Source: Rhizophagus irregularis
Taxonomy: Eukaryota > Glomeromycota > Glomeromycetes > Glomerales > Glomeraceae
Direction of reading: 5' to 3'
Length of the DNA stretch: 64,000 bases
Assembly: GCF_026210795.1 (NCBI RefSeq)
Contig: NC_089439.1
Coordinates: 4,960,001 to 5,024,000, forward strand
In this document: positions 44,672-56,922 of the stretch, piece by piece
Layout: every line of letters begins with the position of its first letter
Position numbering within the stretch: the stretch's first letter is position 1
Made by a program: the position numbers and the translations under genes
Notes under the pieces: model-generated
What the model was told of the DNA's origin: nothing
The model's input: only the letters and a program-made list of their open reading frames with translations
Database searches by the model: none

Positions 44672-47600
44672 ATGTTTAACTGTCCATATCAGAATTGTAA
44701 AAGAACCTTTTCACGCCATGCTGCTCTTCGTGAACATACAAAATCTCATAAAGGTCAGGCCTATTGGGAAATATTAAACAGTGTTTCGGAAGATTCTTGT
44801 ATAGAAAAAGTAGAGTGTTCCAGAGAATTTGTGATAACGGTAATTATAACAATGTGTACTTAAATTTTATACTTTTAATTAATATTGTATAACCTTTTGT
44901 ATACTTTTTATAAAGGATAATGTAGATGAACGTGAATACAATGTAGATAACGATCATAATGTAGATGATGATAACAATGCCATTATGGAAATTGTAAATG
45001 AAGATGTTGTCAATGAAAATATTGCTGATGAAAGTGTTGTAGACAGAAGTGTCATAGATGAAAATATTATGGATAGAGGTATTATGGATGAAAGTGATAG
45101 TGATACTGATTTTGAAACATCTGAAACCATCATCGATATTGAGGAAGAGCCAGTTTATGATCATATTCATAACTACACTTTATATACTCCTGAACAAACT
45201 GATAAAATATCCTTAATTGATACAAGGTCTATTTCAAGTCGTAATATACCACAATTTCCTGATGCTGCATATTCTGAATTTATGGAGCTCATATCAACAC
45301 ATCACTTATCTAATTCAGCTGGAAATGATATATTGAAATGGTTTCGCAAACACCATCTCCGAGACGATATTTTTTACCAACAAATACAGTACAAGGTCGC
45401 GAATTTGTTAGTTCTATGGATATTAAACATTTATTATATCTCAAAACAAAAATATTAAAATATGAAGATGAAGAATATTTTCTTTATCATCGACCTATTT
45501 TTGAAGCTATCAAAGAACTATTATCTAATATCGATATCATAAATCATTGCCAATGGAATTGTTCACCGGATTATATTACCAATGAAAATGGACATCGTGA
45601 GCGTGTATATGGAGAGCAATGGTCTGGAATGTGGTGGGAAAACGCTCAAAAATCAATTGGGACAGGATTAAAAAAGGTCTTATCTATAATATTATATTCC
45701 GATGCAACTACATTAGACCATTTTGGCAAAAGTTCAGAACATCCTGTTTATTTATCATTAGGTAATATACCTAATTGGCGTAGAAACAAACGGGATGCTA
45801 AAGTCTTATTAGGAATTTTGCCTAAGCTGAAACCACTTCATAATCGTAAGGAAAATAAATCAGAATTTGCATCTGCTAAAAGGATGTTATATCAATATTG
45901 TTTTGATATTATGACTAAACCAATATATGAATGTGATGGATTAGATATTAAAACAGACAATCAAATAATTTGGGCATTTCCTTTTCTATCAGAATTTATA
46001 GGTGATCTGCCTGAAGATGCATCATTAACGTTAACTTACAGCTCATCTCGGAGTAGTCATCCTTGTCATATTTGTACTGTAACAATTGATGAATTAAATA
46101 ATATTAATTTATCGCAATCTCAAATAGAACTAAGAACTCCCAATAATATGCAGGTTGTAATAAATAACAACCTTTGTCATGAATATTCTATTCATCCAAT
46201 GCGAAATATCTTTTGGAAGTTCCCGTAAGAATATTTTATAAAAATTACTTTATCCAATATTTAACTTTAAATAACTTAAAATAATTTTATATCCATTTTA
46301 TAATGAATTGAATATTTATAGTGCTGCAGTACCAGATCGCATGCACCATTGCGATCTTGGTTTATTCAATTATCAAGTTAATTTTGCTAGAAATTATATT
46401 CAATTATATTGTGGGAAAGATGGAATTGATGAATTTGATAAACGTTTGGCAAAGATCCCACGTTTTCCCGAGCTAAAGATTTTTAAGAGTGGTCTTGGTA
46501 ATATTGCACATTTTACAGCAGCAGAATTTCGAAATATGATGAAACAATTGGTCTTTGTTATTGATGGTCTAATTGTTGCAAAACGCAAATCAAATTTAAG
46601 TTTATTTCAAGCAAAACAACATGATTCTAAGCTTGTAGATTTATTTGTATCCTGGAATAGAATATATATTTTTAGCCGTAAGGATACTTTTACAGATTCA
46701 GAACTTGATAACTTTCAGGTACATTATAAAATTTTAAAATATATAATTATAAGTATTTTATTAATATTCTTTGATCTATTATTTTAGAAAATGATTATTG
46801 ATTGGGCAAATAAATTTATTAATTTATTTACACCAATTGCAGATACTGAAATGAAATACCCAAAACTACACAATTGGCAACATCACATTATTGATGCTAT
46901 ACAAAACTATGGTGCAATTAATGGTTTCACGACTGAAACTTATGAGTCGTTACATAAATTTTATATTAAAGCTCCATATAGAATGTCCAATCGGCGGGAT
47001 GCAACTTCACAAATAATTAATTTGGTATAGTTCAATTATCATACCGTAACTATTAATTTATTATATAAAATTAATCAATCATTTATATCATATTAGGTGC
47101 GACATGATAGTATTTTAAATTATCTCCAAAAAATAACATCTCCACCTTCAATCAAGAAGCATCGTCAAATTAGAACATTAGGTGGAATTGAGGGCAGCTT
47201 TACATTAGATACCTTTAATGACTTTGTTGATGAATATAGAACTACTCACTTTTTAGCATTAGAAGCTGAAAAAGCATTTGAAGTATTAATTGACTCATTA
47301 AATCAATATTTTGATCTTATCGAAAATATTACTGATAAAGATGTTGAAGCAACAATTATTAAGTGGTATACTAGTGCATTTATTAGAGAAGTTGATACTA
47401 TACGAGCTAAAAGCAATTATTACAATGCACCTACTTTTAGTGATATTGCAATTAATATGAACGAAGAGGAGGCTGAAAAATATAATACAATTGATGGAGT
47501 ATGTTTTGCAAAGGTAAAAATAAGAATTATTATTTTGCATATTTTTATTTATTTATAAAAAAATTTTTTTATTGGATTTTAATGTTATTTGGATTAAAAA

Positions 47601-47812
47601 TTCCCGGTCATGATGAACAAGAATTGGCATTAGTTCATTGGTATGATTTTAAATACAATGACTTACACCGCTTATTTAAATATGATTGTCCATACGTAAA
47701 ACGTATTCCAATGTTTACTGTTATAGCAATTGAATCTATTATTGAACCTGTTCACATTATTCCATGTTTCAATAAAACAAATGAATATTTTGTAAATTAT
47801 TTTATTTTTTAA
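44672..47812 (+). pseudogene. Plavaka-type transposase, nearly complete but damaged
   Basis: Exons 44672-44839, 44916-46224, 46322-46718, 46788-47024, 47097-47513 and a last part about 47580-47812. N-terminal C2H2 finger (CPYQNCKRTFSRHAALREHT), an acidic stretch repeating DE and VD, then the core typical of fungal Plavaka (CACTA-related) transposases: VYGEQWSGMWWE, IILYSDATTLDHFGK, YLSLGNIPNWRRNKRDAKVL, LLGILPKL, VPDRMHHCDLGLF, KYPKLHNWQHHIIDAI, GFTTETYESLHK. Two lesions: a one-base loss in the T-run at 45370-45375 shifts the frame between RDDIF and PTNTVQGREF, and the last intron lacks an AG acceptor before LFGLKIPGHDEQELALVHWY. Otherwise little decayed. Inactive as written unless these are assembly errors. 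Confidence 0.87.
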
Positions 47813-48635
47813 ATATAGTTCATCTATTTTTTGAGATTAGTTAGGTACTGTATATTTTTCTTTTTTGTATTTATTTCTTGTGTTTTATTTTCTTACTAAC
47901 TTATTTTATTTCTTTTATTCTTTAACTTTATGGGTTTTGTTCTTTATGGAATTATGGTTTTCATCCTTTTGACCTTTTAAATTATTTTCGTTCTACCCTT
48001 TTTATTTTTGTTCTTAATCACCTTTCTATATATTTTCTTCCTTTTCGTTCCCTTTTCTTTTTTTTGTTCCAATTTTTCCTCTTTCGTTTCCTTTTTGTTT
48101 TTACTTTCTCATTTTATTTGGTATTTCTTTCTAGATTTAAAGACACGTCTAATATTAAGTTTGGAGAAAATAGAATTTCGTCCTTTTCATTCTTTAACCT
48201 TGGCATTTCGTTATTTTTATTCTTTTACTTGTTATTTTCATTCTTATCTTTGATGTTTTGCCCCTTTCATCTTTTTAACTTTGAAATTTCATTATTTTCA
48301 TACTTAACATTGCGGTTTTTGTCTTTTTATCTTTAATATCAGGGGTTTTGTTTCTTTGTAAAATGTGACATGAATATAATAGAAGTATGGAAGTTATTTA
48401 TGTTTCATATAATTATTTGGTAAAATAAAATGTATTGCTTTTCAGGTTATGTAGTCAAAATTATCCATATTTTTGTTTTTACTGATAGTCAAATATAGTG
48501 CAGAGTTGTATTTTTTAATACTGTAGTCATTATCAAGCTTTTTTATTATATTTTATTTTTATTCGATATCTGGAAAATGTCTCAATCATTAGTGCTGAAT
48601 GTACCACCCTACTGTATTACTGATAGCAGTTTGAC
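47813..48635. other. Gene-free, strongly pyrimidine-rich on the plus strand
   Basis: From about 47850 to 48340 the plus strand is dominated by T and C (TTTCCTCTTTCGTTTCC and similar). The long phenylalanine-rich frames are products of this composition. It follows the Plavaka gene and may be part of that element. Confidence 0.5.
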
Positions 48636-48745
48636 ACTGAACTGACATGAGACAGTTTGAACATTTCAAATTTGATTCAACCGGTTCAAACTGTGGCTTC
48701 AACTTGTGGTTTTGTGGTTTCAAACCACAGTTCAAGCCAATTTTA
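48636..48745. repeat. Word-reiterating element, word GGTTCAAAC/GTTTGAACC
   Basis: CAGTTTGAAC, CAACCGGTTCAAACTGTGG, TGTGGTTTCAAACCACAG and TTCAAGCC recur in both orientations within 110 bp. Ends uncertain. Confidence 0.55.
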
Positions 48746-49088
48746 ATAATATGATTAACGAATTGAACTTTTTTATCTTTTTTATTTTTATTTTTAGGTT
48801 TTTATAACATATGATTATTCTTTATTCCTATTTTTTTATCCAATTTTCTAAATTTGTGTAAATTTTTAATTAAAGAATTATAGCCATTAATTATATAATC
48901 TTTACTTCTTTAATAACAAAATAAATATAAGGCACATTGATCAAGGAGTTTAATTTTCCTTAACCTTCTTACCTTTGAAAAATGCAAAAATATCTAGTGA
49001 ATATACTTTTGATGATACTAATAATAATGCTTTCTATATGCAGTAATAACTGATAAATAATCCAACAAATAAAGAATATTTAATAGAA

Positions 49089-52000
49089 TTAATGATCCTC
49101 AATCATGCAATCAAAACCCTGAGACTCTTCTTGAACTAAAATTTCAGTAAGTTTGCGACTTGTATAATATGCTTGTGGATGAGATTGCATAATATAAGCA
49201 TTCGCTTGTCCTTGTAATAAAGCTTGGTCTGCCTCTACAAATTCTTCCATATCATTTTTTAATTGATTATCAGTAATAGGTACTATATATATATAATTTC
49301 CATCCCTGTTTATTTCATAATATTTATTAATACATCTAATCCATTCAGATATAATATTTTCAAGCATTATTATGGTTGGTCTATTGGAAGGATTTAAATC
49401 CCAACATTTTTTCATTAAATCTATATAACATTTTGGAGTATTTTTTATAATTTCAGGACGTTTCCCTTCACAAATACTTAAACTAAGCTGAAGATCATGT
49501 GCTTCATGATTAAATGGAGGGATACCTGATGTAAATTCCCACATTATTATTGAAAAACTATAAATATCACTTGCTGGTGTATAAGGTTTTTTTCTTAATA
49601 TTTCAGGCGCCATATAAGGTAAAACTCCATAAATTTCATTAACTTTATTGACAGAATCTTGTAAATTACTTATAGGTTTACATAATCCTAAATCAATAAT
49701 AAATAACTCATTATAACTATCTGATACTAAAATATTACCATCATGAAAATCACCATGAGTTAAATTTGATTCATGGATTACTTTAAGTCCCAATATTATT
49801 TTTTTCAATAATTGTAATTTTTCTTGCCACTTGGATTTAATTATATCAGATAAACATTTTCTCAAACTTCCTTTTTTCGCATAACTCATTACTATTATAT
49901 AATTTAAATTATTTGGATCTTGGGTAATTCCAAAAAATTGAATAAATTTCGAAAATGACTTTTTCTGACAATTGTAATGATATTTCCACTATGTAAATAA
50001 CAAAAAAAATTATTAAACTTTTGCACAAGGAAATAAATTTGCTATTAAATATAAATACTATACCTCATCAAGAAATTCACTATTTAAACTTGATGAATTA
50101 TTAAGTTTTTTAAGAATAACCTCAAAACATGTTTGTCTATTCCATTGTTGTTTGTCAAAATTCCAAGTAAAAATAGGCCCGTCTGACCAGATAGCTTTAT
50201 GAATTTCACTAAATCCTCCTTTAGTATAATAATCAATACTTGATAAATTACTGTAAGGGATCCACTCTAAAATTTCATAACTATTTTTAGCATTTATTTG
50301 TGCTTCTTGAATAAATTTATCAATAAATTTATTTTTACTAGTCCACTTTGAAAAATCTTGTTGAAATCGTTTAGTATTACATTGTTGGCACCATTGGTAG
50401 TCAGTATTAGGTTGCAAGCATTCATAACAATATACAACTTCATTTTTAGAATTTGTTTTGTTACTTTCTACTGCTTTTTGATGCCAATAAAAAGCTTTAT
50501 TTAAATTCCTTTCTGTTCCTTCTCCATTTCTATAACATGCAGCTAAATTAAATATTGCGTTAATATGACCTTTTTCTGCTGCTTTTTGACACCAATGAAA
50601 GGTTTTTTCTAAATTCTTTTCAGTTCCTACTCCATTTCTATAACATATGCCTAGGATATTCATTGCAACAATATGATCTTTTTCTGCTGCTTTTTGATAC
50701 CAATGAAAAGTTTTTTTAAAATTCTTTTCTGTTCCTTTTCCATCATAATATTTATTGGCTAGATTAAACATAGCATCAATATGATCTTTTTCTGCTGCTT
50801 TTTGACACCAATGAAAGGCTTTTTCTAAATTCTTTTCTGTTCCTATTCCACTTTCATAACATATACCTAGGCTATTCATTGCAATAATATAATCTTTTTC
50901 TGCTGCTTTTTGATACCAATGAAAAGCTTTTTCTAAATTCTTTTCTGTTCCTTCTCCACTTTCATAACATACACCTAGGTTGTTCATTGCAATAATATGA
51001 TCTTTTTCTGCTGCTTTTTGATACCAATAAAAAGCTTTTTCTAAATTCTTTTCTGTTCCTTCTCCATTATAATATCTATCAGCTAAATTAAACATTGCAT
51101 CAATATGATCTTTTTTTGCTGCTTTTTGATACCAATAAAAGGCTTTTTCTAAATTCTTTTCTGTTCCTTTTCCGCTTTCATAACATATACCTAGGTTATT
51201 CATTGCAATAATATGATCTTTTTCTGCTGCTTTTTGACACCAATGAAAGGTTTTTTCCAAATTCTTTTCTGTTTCTTCTCCATTATAATATCTATTGGCT
51301 AAATTAAACATTGCATCAACATGATCTTTTTCTGCTGCTTTTTGACACCAATGAAAGGCTTTTTCTAAATTCTTTTCTGTTCCTTCTCCACTTTCATAAC
51401 ATACAACTAGGTTGTTCATTGCAATAATATGATCTTTTTCTGCTGCTTTTTGATACCAATGAAAAGCTTTTTCTAAATTCTTTTCTGTTTCTTCTCCATT
51501 ATAATATCTATTGGCTAAATTAAACATTGCATCAATATGATCTTTTTCTGCTGCTTTTTGATACCAATGAAAGGCTTTTTCTAAATTCTTTTCTGTTCCT
51601 TTTCCACTTTCATAACATATACCTAGGTTGTTCATTGCAATAATATAATCATTTTCTGCTGCTTTTTGATACCAATGAAAAGCTTTTTCTAAATTCTTTT
51701 CAGTTCCTTTTCCACTTTCATAACATATACCTAGGTTATTCATTGCAATAATATGATCTTTTTCTGCTGCTTTTTGACACCAATGAAAGGCTTTTTCTAA
51801 ATTCTTTTCTGTTCCTTCTCCACTTTCATAACATACACCTAGGTTGTTCATTGCAATAATATGATCTTTTTCTGCTGCTTTTTGATACCAATGAAAAGCT
51901 TTTTCTAAATTCTTTTCTGTTCCTTCTCCATTATAATATCTATAGGCTAAATTAAACATTGCATCAATATAATCTTTTTTTGCTGCTTTTTGATACCAAT

Positions 52001-53417
52001 GAAAGGCTTTTTCTAAATTCTTTTCAGTTCCTTTTCCACTTTCATAACATATACCTAGGTTATTTATTGCAATAATATGATCTTTTTCTGCTGCTTTTTG
52101 ATACCAATGAAAAGCTTTTTCTAAATTCTTTTCTGTTTCTTCTCCATTATAATATCTATTGGCTAAATTAAACATTGCATCAATATGATCTTTTTCTGCT
52201 GCTTTTTGATACCAATAAAAGGCTTTTTCTAAATTCTTTTCTGTTCCTTCTCCACTTTCATAACATATGCCTAGGTTGTTCATTGCAATAATATGATCTT
52301 TTTCTGCTGCTTTTTGATACCAATAAAAGGCTTTTTCTAAATTCTTTTCTGTTCCTTCTCCACTTTCATAACATATGCCTAGGTTGTTCATTGCAATAAT
52401 ATGATCTTTTTCTGCTGCTTTTTGATACCAATAAAAGGCTTTTTCTAAATTCTTTTCTGTTTCTTCTCCACTTTCATAACATATGCCTAGGTTGTTCATT
52501 GCATCAATATGATCTTTTTCTGCTGCTTTTTGATACCAAAGAAAAGCTTTTTCTAAATTCTTTTCAGTTCCTTTTCCACTTTCATAACATATACCTAGGT
52601 TATTCATTGCAATAATATGATCTTTTTCTGCTGCTTTTTGATACCAATGAAAAGCCTTTTTTAAATTCTTTTCAGTTCCTTTTCCACTTTTATAACATAC
52701 ACCTAGGTTATTCATTGCAATAATATGATTTTTTTCTGCTGCTTTTTGATACCAATGAAAAGCTTTTTCTAAATTCTTTTCTGTTCCTTCTCTATTATAA
52801 TATCTATAGGCTAAATTAAACATTGCATCAATATGATCTTTTTCTGCTGCTTTTTGATACCAATAAAAGGCTTTTTCTAAATTCTTTTCTGTTCCTTCTC
52901 CACTTTCATAACATATGCCTAGGTTGTTCATTGCAATAATATGATCTTTTTCTGCTGCTTTTTGATACCAATGAAAAGCTTTTTCTAAATTCTTTTCTGT
53001 TCCTACTCCACTTTCATAACATACACCTAGGCTATTCATTGCAATAATATAATCTTTTTCTGCTGCTTTTTGATACCAATGAAAGGCTTTTTCTAAATTC
53101 TTTTCTGTTCCTTTTCCACTTTCATAACATACACCTAGGTTATTCATGGCAATAATATGATCTTTTTCTGCTGCTTTTTGATACCAATAAAAGGCTTTTT
53201 CTAAATTCTTTTCTGCTCCTTCTCCATTCTTATAACAGTTGGCCAAATTAAACATTGCTTCTTTATCACCATTTTCTGCTAATTTTTCTAAAGAATTAAT
53301 ACATTCTTTACACCATAACTCTTCAGTAAAAGCTATATTACAATATGAACAATTTTTTGTGTCTATTGTAACAGTATCTTCATCTGAGATATTTAATTTA
53401 TTAAATTCAGTTTCCAT
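49089..53417 (-). CDS. Sel1-repeat protein fused to a C-terminal protein kinase domain
   Basis: Two exons, 53417-50064 and 49988-49089 (GTATAG donor, ATAG acceptor), give 1,417 residues. N-terminal CxxC...CxxC knuckle (CSYCNIAFTEELWCKEC), then 26 consecutive 36-residue Sel1-like repeats (pattern AMNNLGICYESGEGTEKNL), a second knuckle (CYECLQPNTDYQWCQQC), and a kinase domain: GGFS at 1067-1070, VILKKL lysine, HGD at 1196-1198 with Asn1203, DLG at 1217-1219, APE at 1245-1247, and the Arg of PSNRPT. HGD replaces HRD and DLG replaces DFG, variants compatible with activity. Sel1 arrays act as protein-binding solenoids, so it is probably a scaffolded signalling kinase. The kinase part is unlikely to be the separate gene a frame search suggests: exon 2 opens in phase 33 codons before its first ATG. 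Confidence 0.9.
50490..53270 (-). repeat. 26 nearly identical 108-bp coding repeats
   Basis: Each Sel1 motif is one 108-bp unit. Most units differ at only a few positions, many of them amino-acid-changing pairs (MNNLGICYES versus MFNLANRYYNG types) that recur as a two-type pattern. The high identity indicates recent expansion or gene conversion. Repeat number may be miscounted by assembly. Confidence 0.95.
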
Positions 53418-54809
53418 TTGTTATTAAGTAATTTGTTTTACTAAAAAAAAAAATTATTTTTTTAACAAAATTTTTTTTTCTTATTAGCTGTGAATGAAGC
53501 TTCTAAAAAGAAATATTCTAACCAAATGTAGAAATTACAACAAAGAAAAAATTTTTCGGTTAAAAGAAATTAAACGCTGATTATTATAGTAAAATTTAAG
53601 AAATTCACATACAAATTAGGATAGTCATTTATTATTTTTGTCACGTAATAAAAGTGGTGTTACATACGTTTCTTAATCCTATTGGGTTTGACAAGGGGAT
53701 TATTGACAATCTTTGTCAAACAATAATTGCATGAACTGTTTAGCCTAGAAGTCTAGAACATTCATCATAGTAAACAAACATACAATATAATGATGTTTTC
53801 ATATAAAGGAATTATATATACCACATTTAATTTATTTATTTATGCACATTTCTCATTTCTGTAATTGATCATATTTAATCCAAAAACGGTTAACAAAAGC
53901 GGCAAATATTTGTACAAAAAATTCGTTTTAAACTTCAAACGGGTATAATCTGTTTTGAAATCGGACACATTTTTTTTGTAACCATCTAATTCCATTGTTT
54001 TCCGATAGTTTTTTCCATAGATTTAACAGAGAATAAGCAACGTTTAGATTGTACAAAATATAATAGAGTCATATACAATATGATGAAAATGATCATCATT
54101 AATGGAAAAGTGACGTCCAACATTTTCCTGAGGCGATAATTATGATAATTTATGAGATACTCAATTTTTTACAGAATAATTTTCTTATATGATAAATACG
54201 AATCTATGAAAAAAAATATTTTTCCATTATTCAAATTTCGAATAATATCTATCTTATTCTATTGAAATTTTCCTACTCATAGATGAACTTAATTCTGGGA
54301 AGCGCAGTTATGTGATATGACTAAAGAAAAATATGAAAAATATTATGGATACTACCAAACCGTCAAGGTAATTTATTTATAATAATTTGCTGTATATATT
54401 AAATTTTTTGAAATTATAAAGGATAAAGTTGTAACTTTTATAAGAGAAAGCATTAGTAGACAAAATATTACTGTCGAAGATGAAAGCAAGAAAGGTTACT
54501 TTTCAAAATGATAAATTCTTAAAATGATATTTTTTTGGCTACCAAAAAAAATAAATAAATAAATAAATAAATAAAAGAAAAAAAAATATATTAAATAAAA
54601 AGTCTTATAACTATAACAGATAATTCATATTATTGCATTAACCATCGTATTGTACATTTTGTGTAACTGCGGCTACTGCGCCTAAATTTAATGATCAAAT
54701 GACGATGAAGGAAAATTTTTTTAATAGTAATAGAAAAAAATAAAAATCCGATTTATAGAGTTAAATAAATGCGTGCTAAACTATGTTCATTAAAATTGAA
54801 TCACTACAT
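53418..54809. other. Mostly gene-free; possible two-exon fragment at 54317-54511
   Basis: A short frame with good splice sites (exons 54317-54367 and 54422-54511, 46 residues: MTKEKYEKYYGYYQTVK, then DKVVTFIRESISRQN) could be the last part of a decayed gene. The KYEKYYGYY-KV helix loosely resembles the end of an HMG box, but this is weak. An (AAAT)n run lies at 54548-54575. The remainder shows nothing. Confidence 0.35.
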
Positions 54810-55008
54810 CCCTGTAAAAAATCTGATCCGTGTTTTATCTTTCCATGCTTTTTCCGTGAATGTATCATTTTCATAGAATTAATAACCTCAAATCATGGAA
54901 ATTTTCATCTCGCTAACACGGATATCCGTGAATGTATCATTTTCACGGAATTTTTACGGAAGACACGGAGAAATAATGGAAATATTCGGATAAAAATTTT
55001 TTATAGGG
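54810..55008. mobile_element. 199-bp element of TTCCG/CGGAA words with CCCTRTAAAAAAT tips
   Basis: Left tip CCCTGTAAAAAATCTGATCCG; right tip reads inward CCCTATAAAAAATTTTTATCCG. CAT occurs on both sides (54807-54809, 55009-55011), a possible 3-bp duplication. The interior reiterates CACGGA/TCCGTG. Related to 40506-40690 and, within the core, 26131-26225. Confidence 0.65.
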
Positions 55009-55140
55009 CATGTGGAAATACTTAACGATTAAATTTAAAATCGGAAAGAACCAATTTATTTAACAACCAGTAAAACTCATAATACAAAATCATTCACCAT
55101 ATAAAATTCCAATTCCACAATTTGAATCTATTATTACTCC

Positions 55141-56420
55141 TTATAAATATATTGACAAACAAGTACTCTGGGTAGCTGTAATATTATTACTTTTATTAAG
55201 ATCAATGATCCCAAAAAAATTTAAAGTTCGTTTTCGACAACTTTCAAATATTCTTTCAAATGCTTTTGTCGAATATTTCCATTTCCCACTTATCGATATT
55301 TTAACTAATGATTCTTGAGAAAAATTAGATAAAATATCCAAATAACTCAAAAACTATTCAACATTATGGAAGATAAATTTCTACAATTGAGTAATAATGA
55401 TTTTACATGAATAAAATCTTTTTGTTCAAAATATGTTGAAAATTCTTCAATTTTTGGACAATGTTTAGCAATAGCTTCCAGACTTCCAGTATTGTTAGCT
55501 TTCTTAATTGAAAGATTAATAGAAATTTTTATAATATTTCCAATTCTTTGAAACATGATATTTCTTTTAAATCAAGAATTTGAAGATCTGGAAATTCTGA
55601 AATTGCGAATTTTTGTCAAATTATTTCTTTATCTTCATCGTAAACATTATTTAAACTAATCTTCAGATTAATTATTGACGTTATGAATGAAGGTATAATA
55701 ATGCTAACTGAACTCAAAAGAAGTTTAGTTATCGTAACACCATTTTTTTCTAATGCTTTGGTTAATTTTTTACAATAAACTTTCCTATTATTATAAATTA
55801 ATACTTCTTTTAAATTTCTTTGTAGTGCTTCGATCCGTAGCGGTTTTATCCGGTTTTTCATCCGGATCTGAATTTCATTAAATTTCGCTGGCACTATGAG
55901 TTTGGCCAGAATTAGCATAAATTTTTGGGATAATAATACTTTAATGTTGGTTTAAACTATAATCTGTTTAAATCTGAAATTCATAATCTTTCTCAGCCAT
56001 AATCGTCACTGAAAATATTCAAGTTTTCATCCGGAAGCACTATTTCTTTGTGCATTAATTAAAGAAATTAATCCGTAATTTTCTTTAGAATATTCACATA
56101 TCATCAATATATTTAAACTTTTGCAAAATTTTGCCATCTCATAAAGTGCGTCAGAATTTACAAAATCTGCCATAATAACTAAACTATGAAGTCTAGTAGG
56201 AAAGCACCTTGAAACCCCAGGAAATAATGACAAAGGATGTGAGTTATTCCATGATAATTCTTCGATATTTTTACATTGACTAACAAATAATTTATAAATT
56301 TCTTGTTTTAAAAATATTTCTTTTTTCATATATTTTCGTATTAATTTCTTCCGTATTATATTTAAACACCATCCATGCCATACTTTCTACAATTTCAGTA
56401 CTTATTTGAATTTGTAAACA
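55141..56420 (-). pseudogene. F-box/leucine-rich protein gene broken by a MITE and frameshifts
   Basis: Minus-strand pieces in order: EIYKLFVSQCKNIEELSW, HPLSLFPGVSRCFPTRLHSL, YGLISLINAQRN, then a 219-bp insertion, then LKEVLIYNNRKVYCKKLTKA, IAKHCPKIEEFSTYFEQKDF, FERIFESCRKRTLNFFGI. The insert's 9-bp flanking copy TTTCTTTGT (codes ACAAAGAAA on the gene strand) is a duplicated part of the codons for AQRN. Removing the insert and one copy rejoins the frame there. Further frameshifts near 55560 and 55350, and loss of the N-terminal F-box upstream of about 56400, show the gene is dead independently. Confidence 0.85.
55824..56042. mobile_element. 219-bp hAT-type MITE inside an F-box pseudogene
   Basis: Tips AGTGCTTCGATCCG and CCGGAAGCACTA match those of 28056-28763. 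Flanked by TTTCTTTGT at 55815-55823 and 56043-56051 (8 bp if the tip is TAGTGC). Words GGATG/CATCCGG occur near both ends; core AT-rich. Confidence 0.88.
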
Positions 56421-56529
56421 TGATTTTTAATAAAAATTAGTTGTACTAATTATAAATAGGTCTTACACTAAAACGATGTTTATTTTTTTTTCAACTCTAC
56501 AAAAGGATTTTTAGAAACTCTTCCACTAT

Positions 56530-56842
56530 TTCAACTATTTCATATAATCTCTTATAATTTTCTTATTCTAAGAAGTAAAAATCCATAAAAGTTATTTTTC
56601 CAAAAAAACGAGAAGTTCTTTTTCATAAAATATTTTATTTATTTTTTAACATACATTTTCATCTTTTGTTTTATATTCTATTGATATTCTTCTCTTTTTT
56701 ATCGTTAATAGTTTGAGGGCCATTGCGGAATTTAATACTTTTTTTTTGTTTTGTGGTTGCAACCAATGTAATTTCTTCAACAGTTTCGTTGTATTCATTA
56801 CTTTCGCTGTCTTCAACACTTTCATAATCATCAACTTTTCGT
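56530..56842 (-). pseudogene. 5' half of a decayed minus-strand Myb-like gene
   Basis: Exon 1 (about 56840-56652, acidic: SVEDSESNEY-type frame, broken) and the start of exon 2 (about 56580-56530; TAGAAACTCTTCC and CATATAATCTCTTATAATTTTC match 6131-6194). Exons 3 and 4 are missing. Its upstream side is where the Helitron inserted. Confidence 0.72.
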
Positions 56843-56922
56843 GGTTAATATTTTTTATAATGTATATCAATTAATAAGATGAAATCTTTAGTATATATAT
56901 TTAAATGAATATATACTAGGGA

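Noticed and set aside
44844-45170. 108-codon minus-strand frame rich in Ile and Asn
   Set aside because: Antisense shadow of the acidic repeat region in the Plavaka transposase.
48008-48336. Phenylalanine-rich open frames resembling membrane proteins
   Set aside because: They follow from the T/C-rich composition of the tract; two overlapping frames are equally open.
54548-54575. (AAAT)n run
   Set aside because: Ordinary microsatellite in AT-rich DNA.
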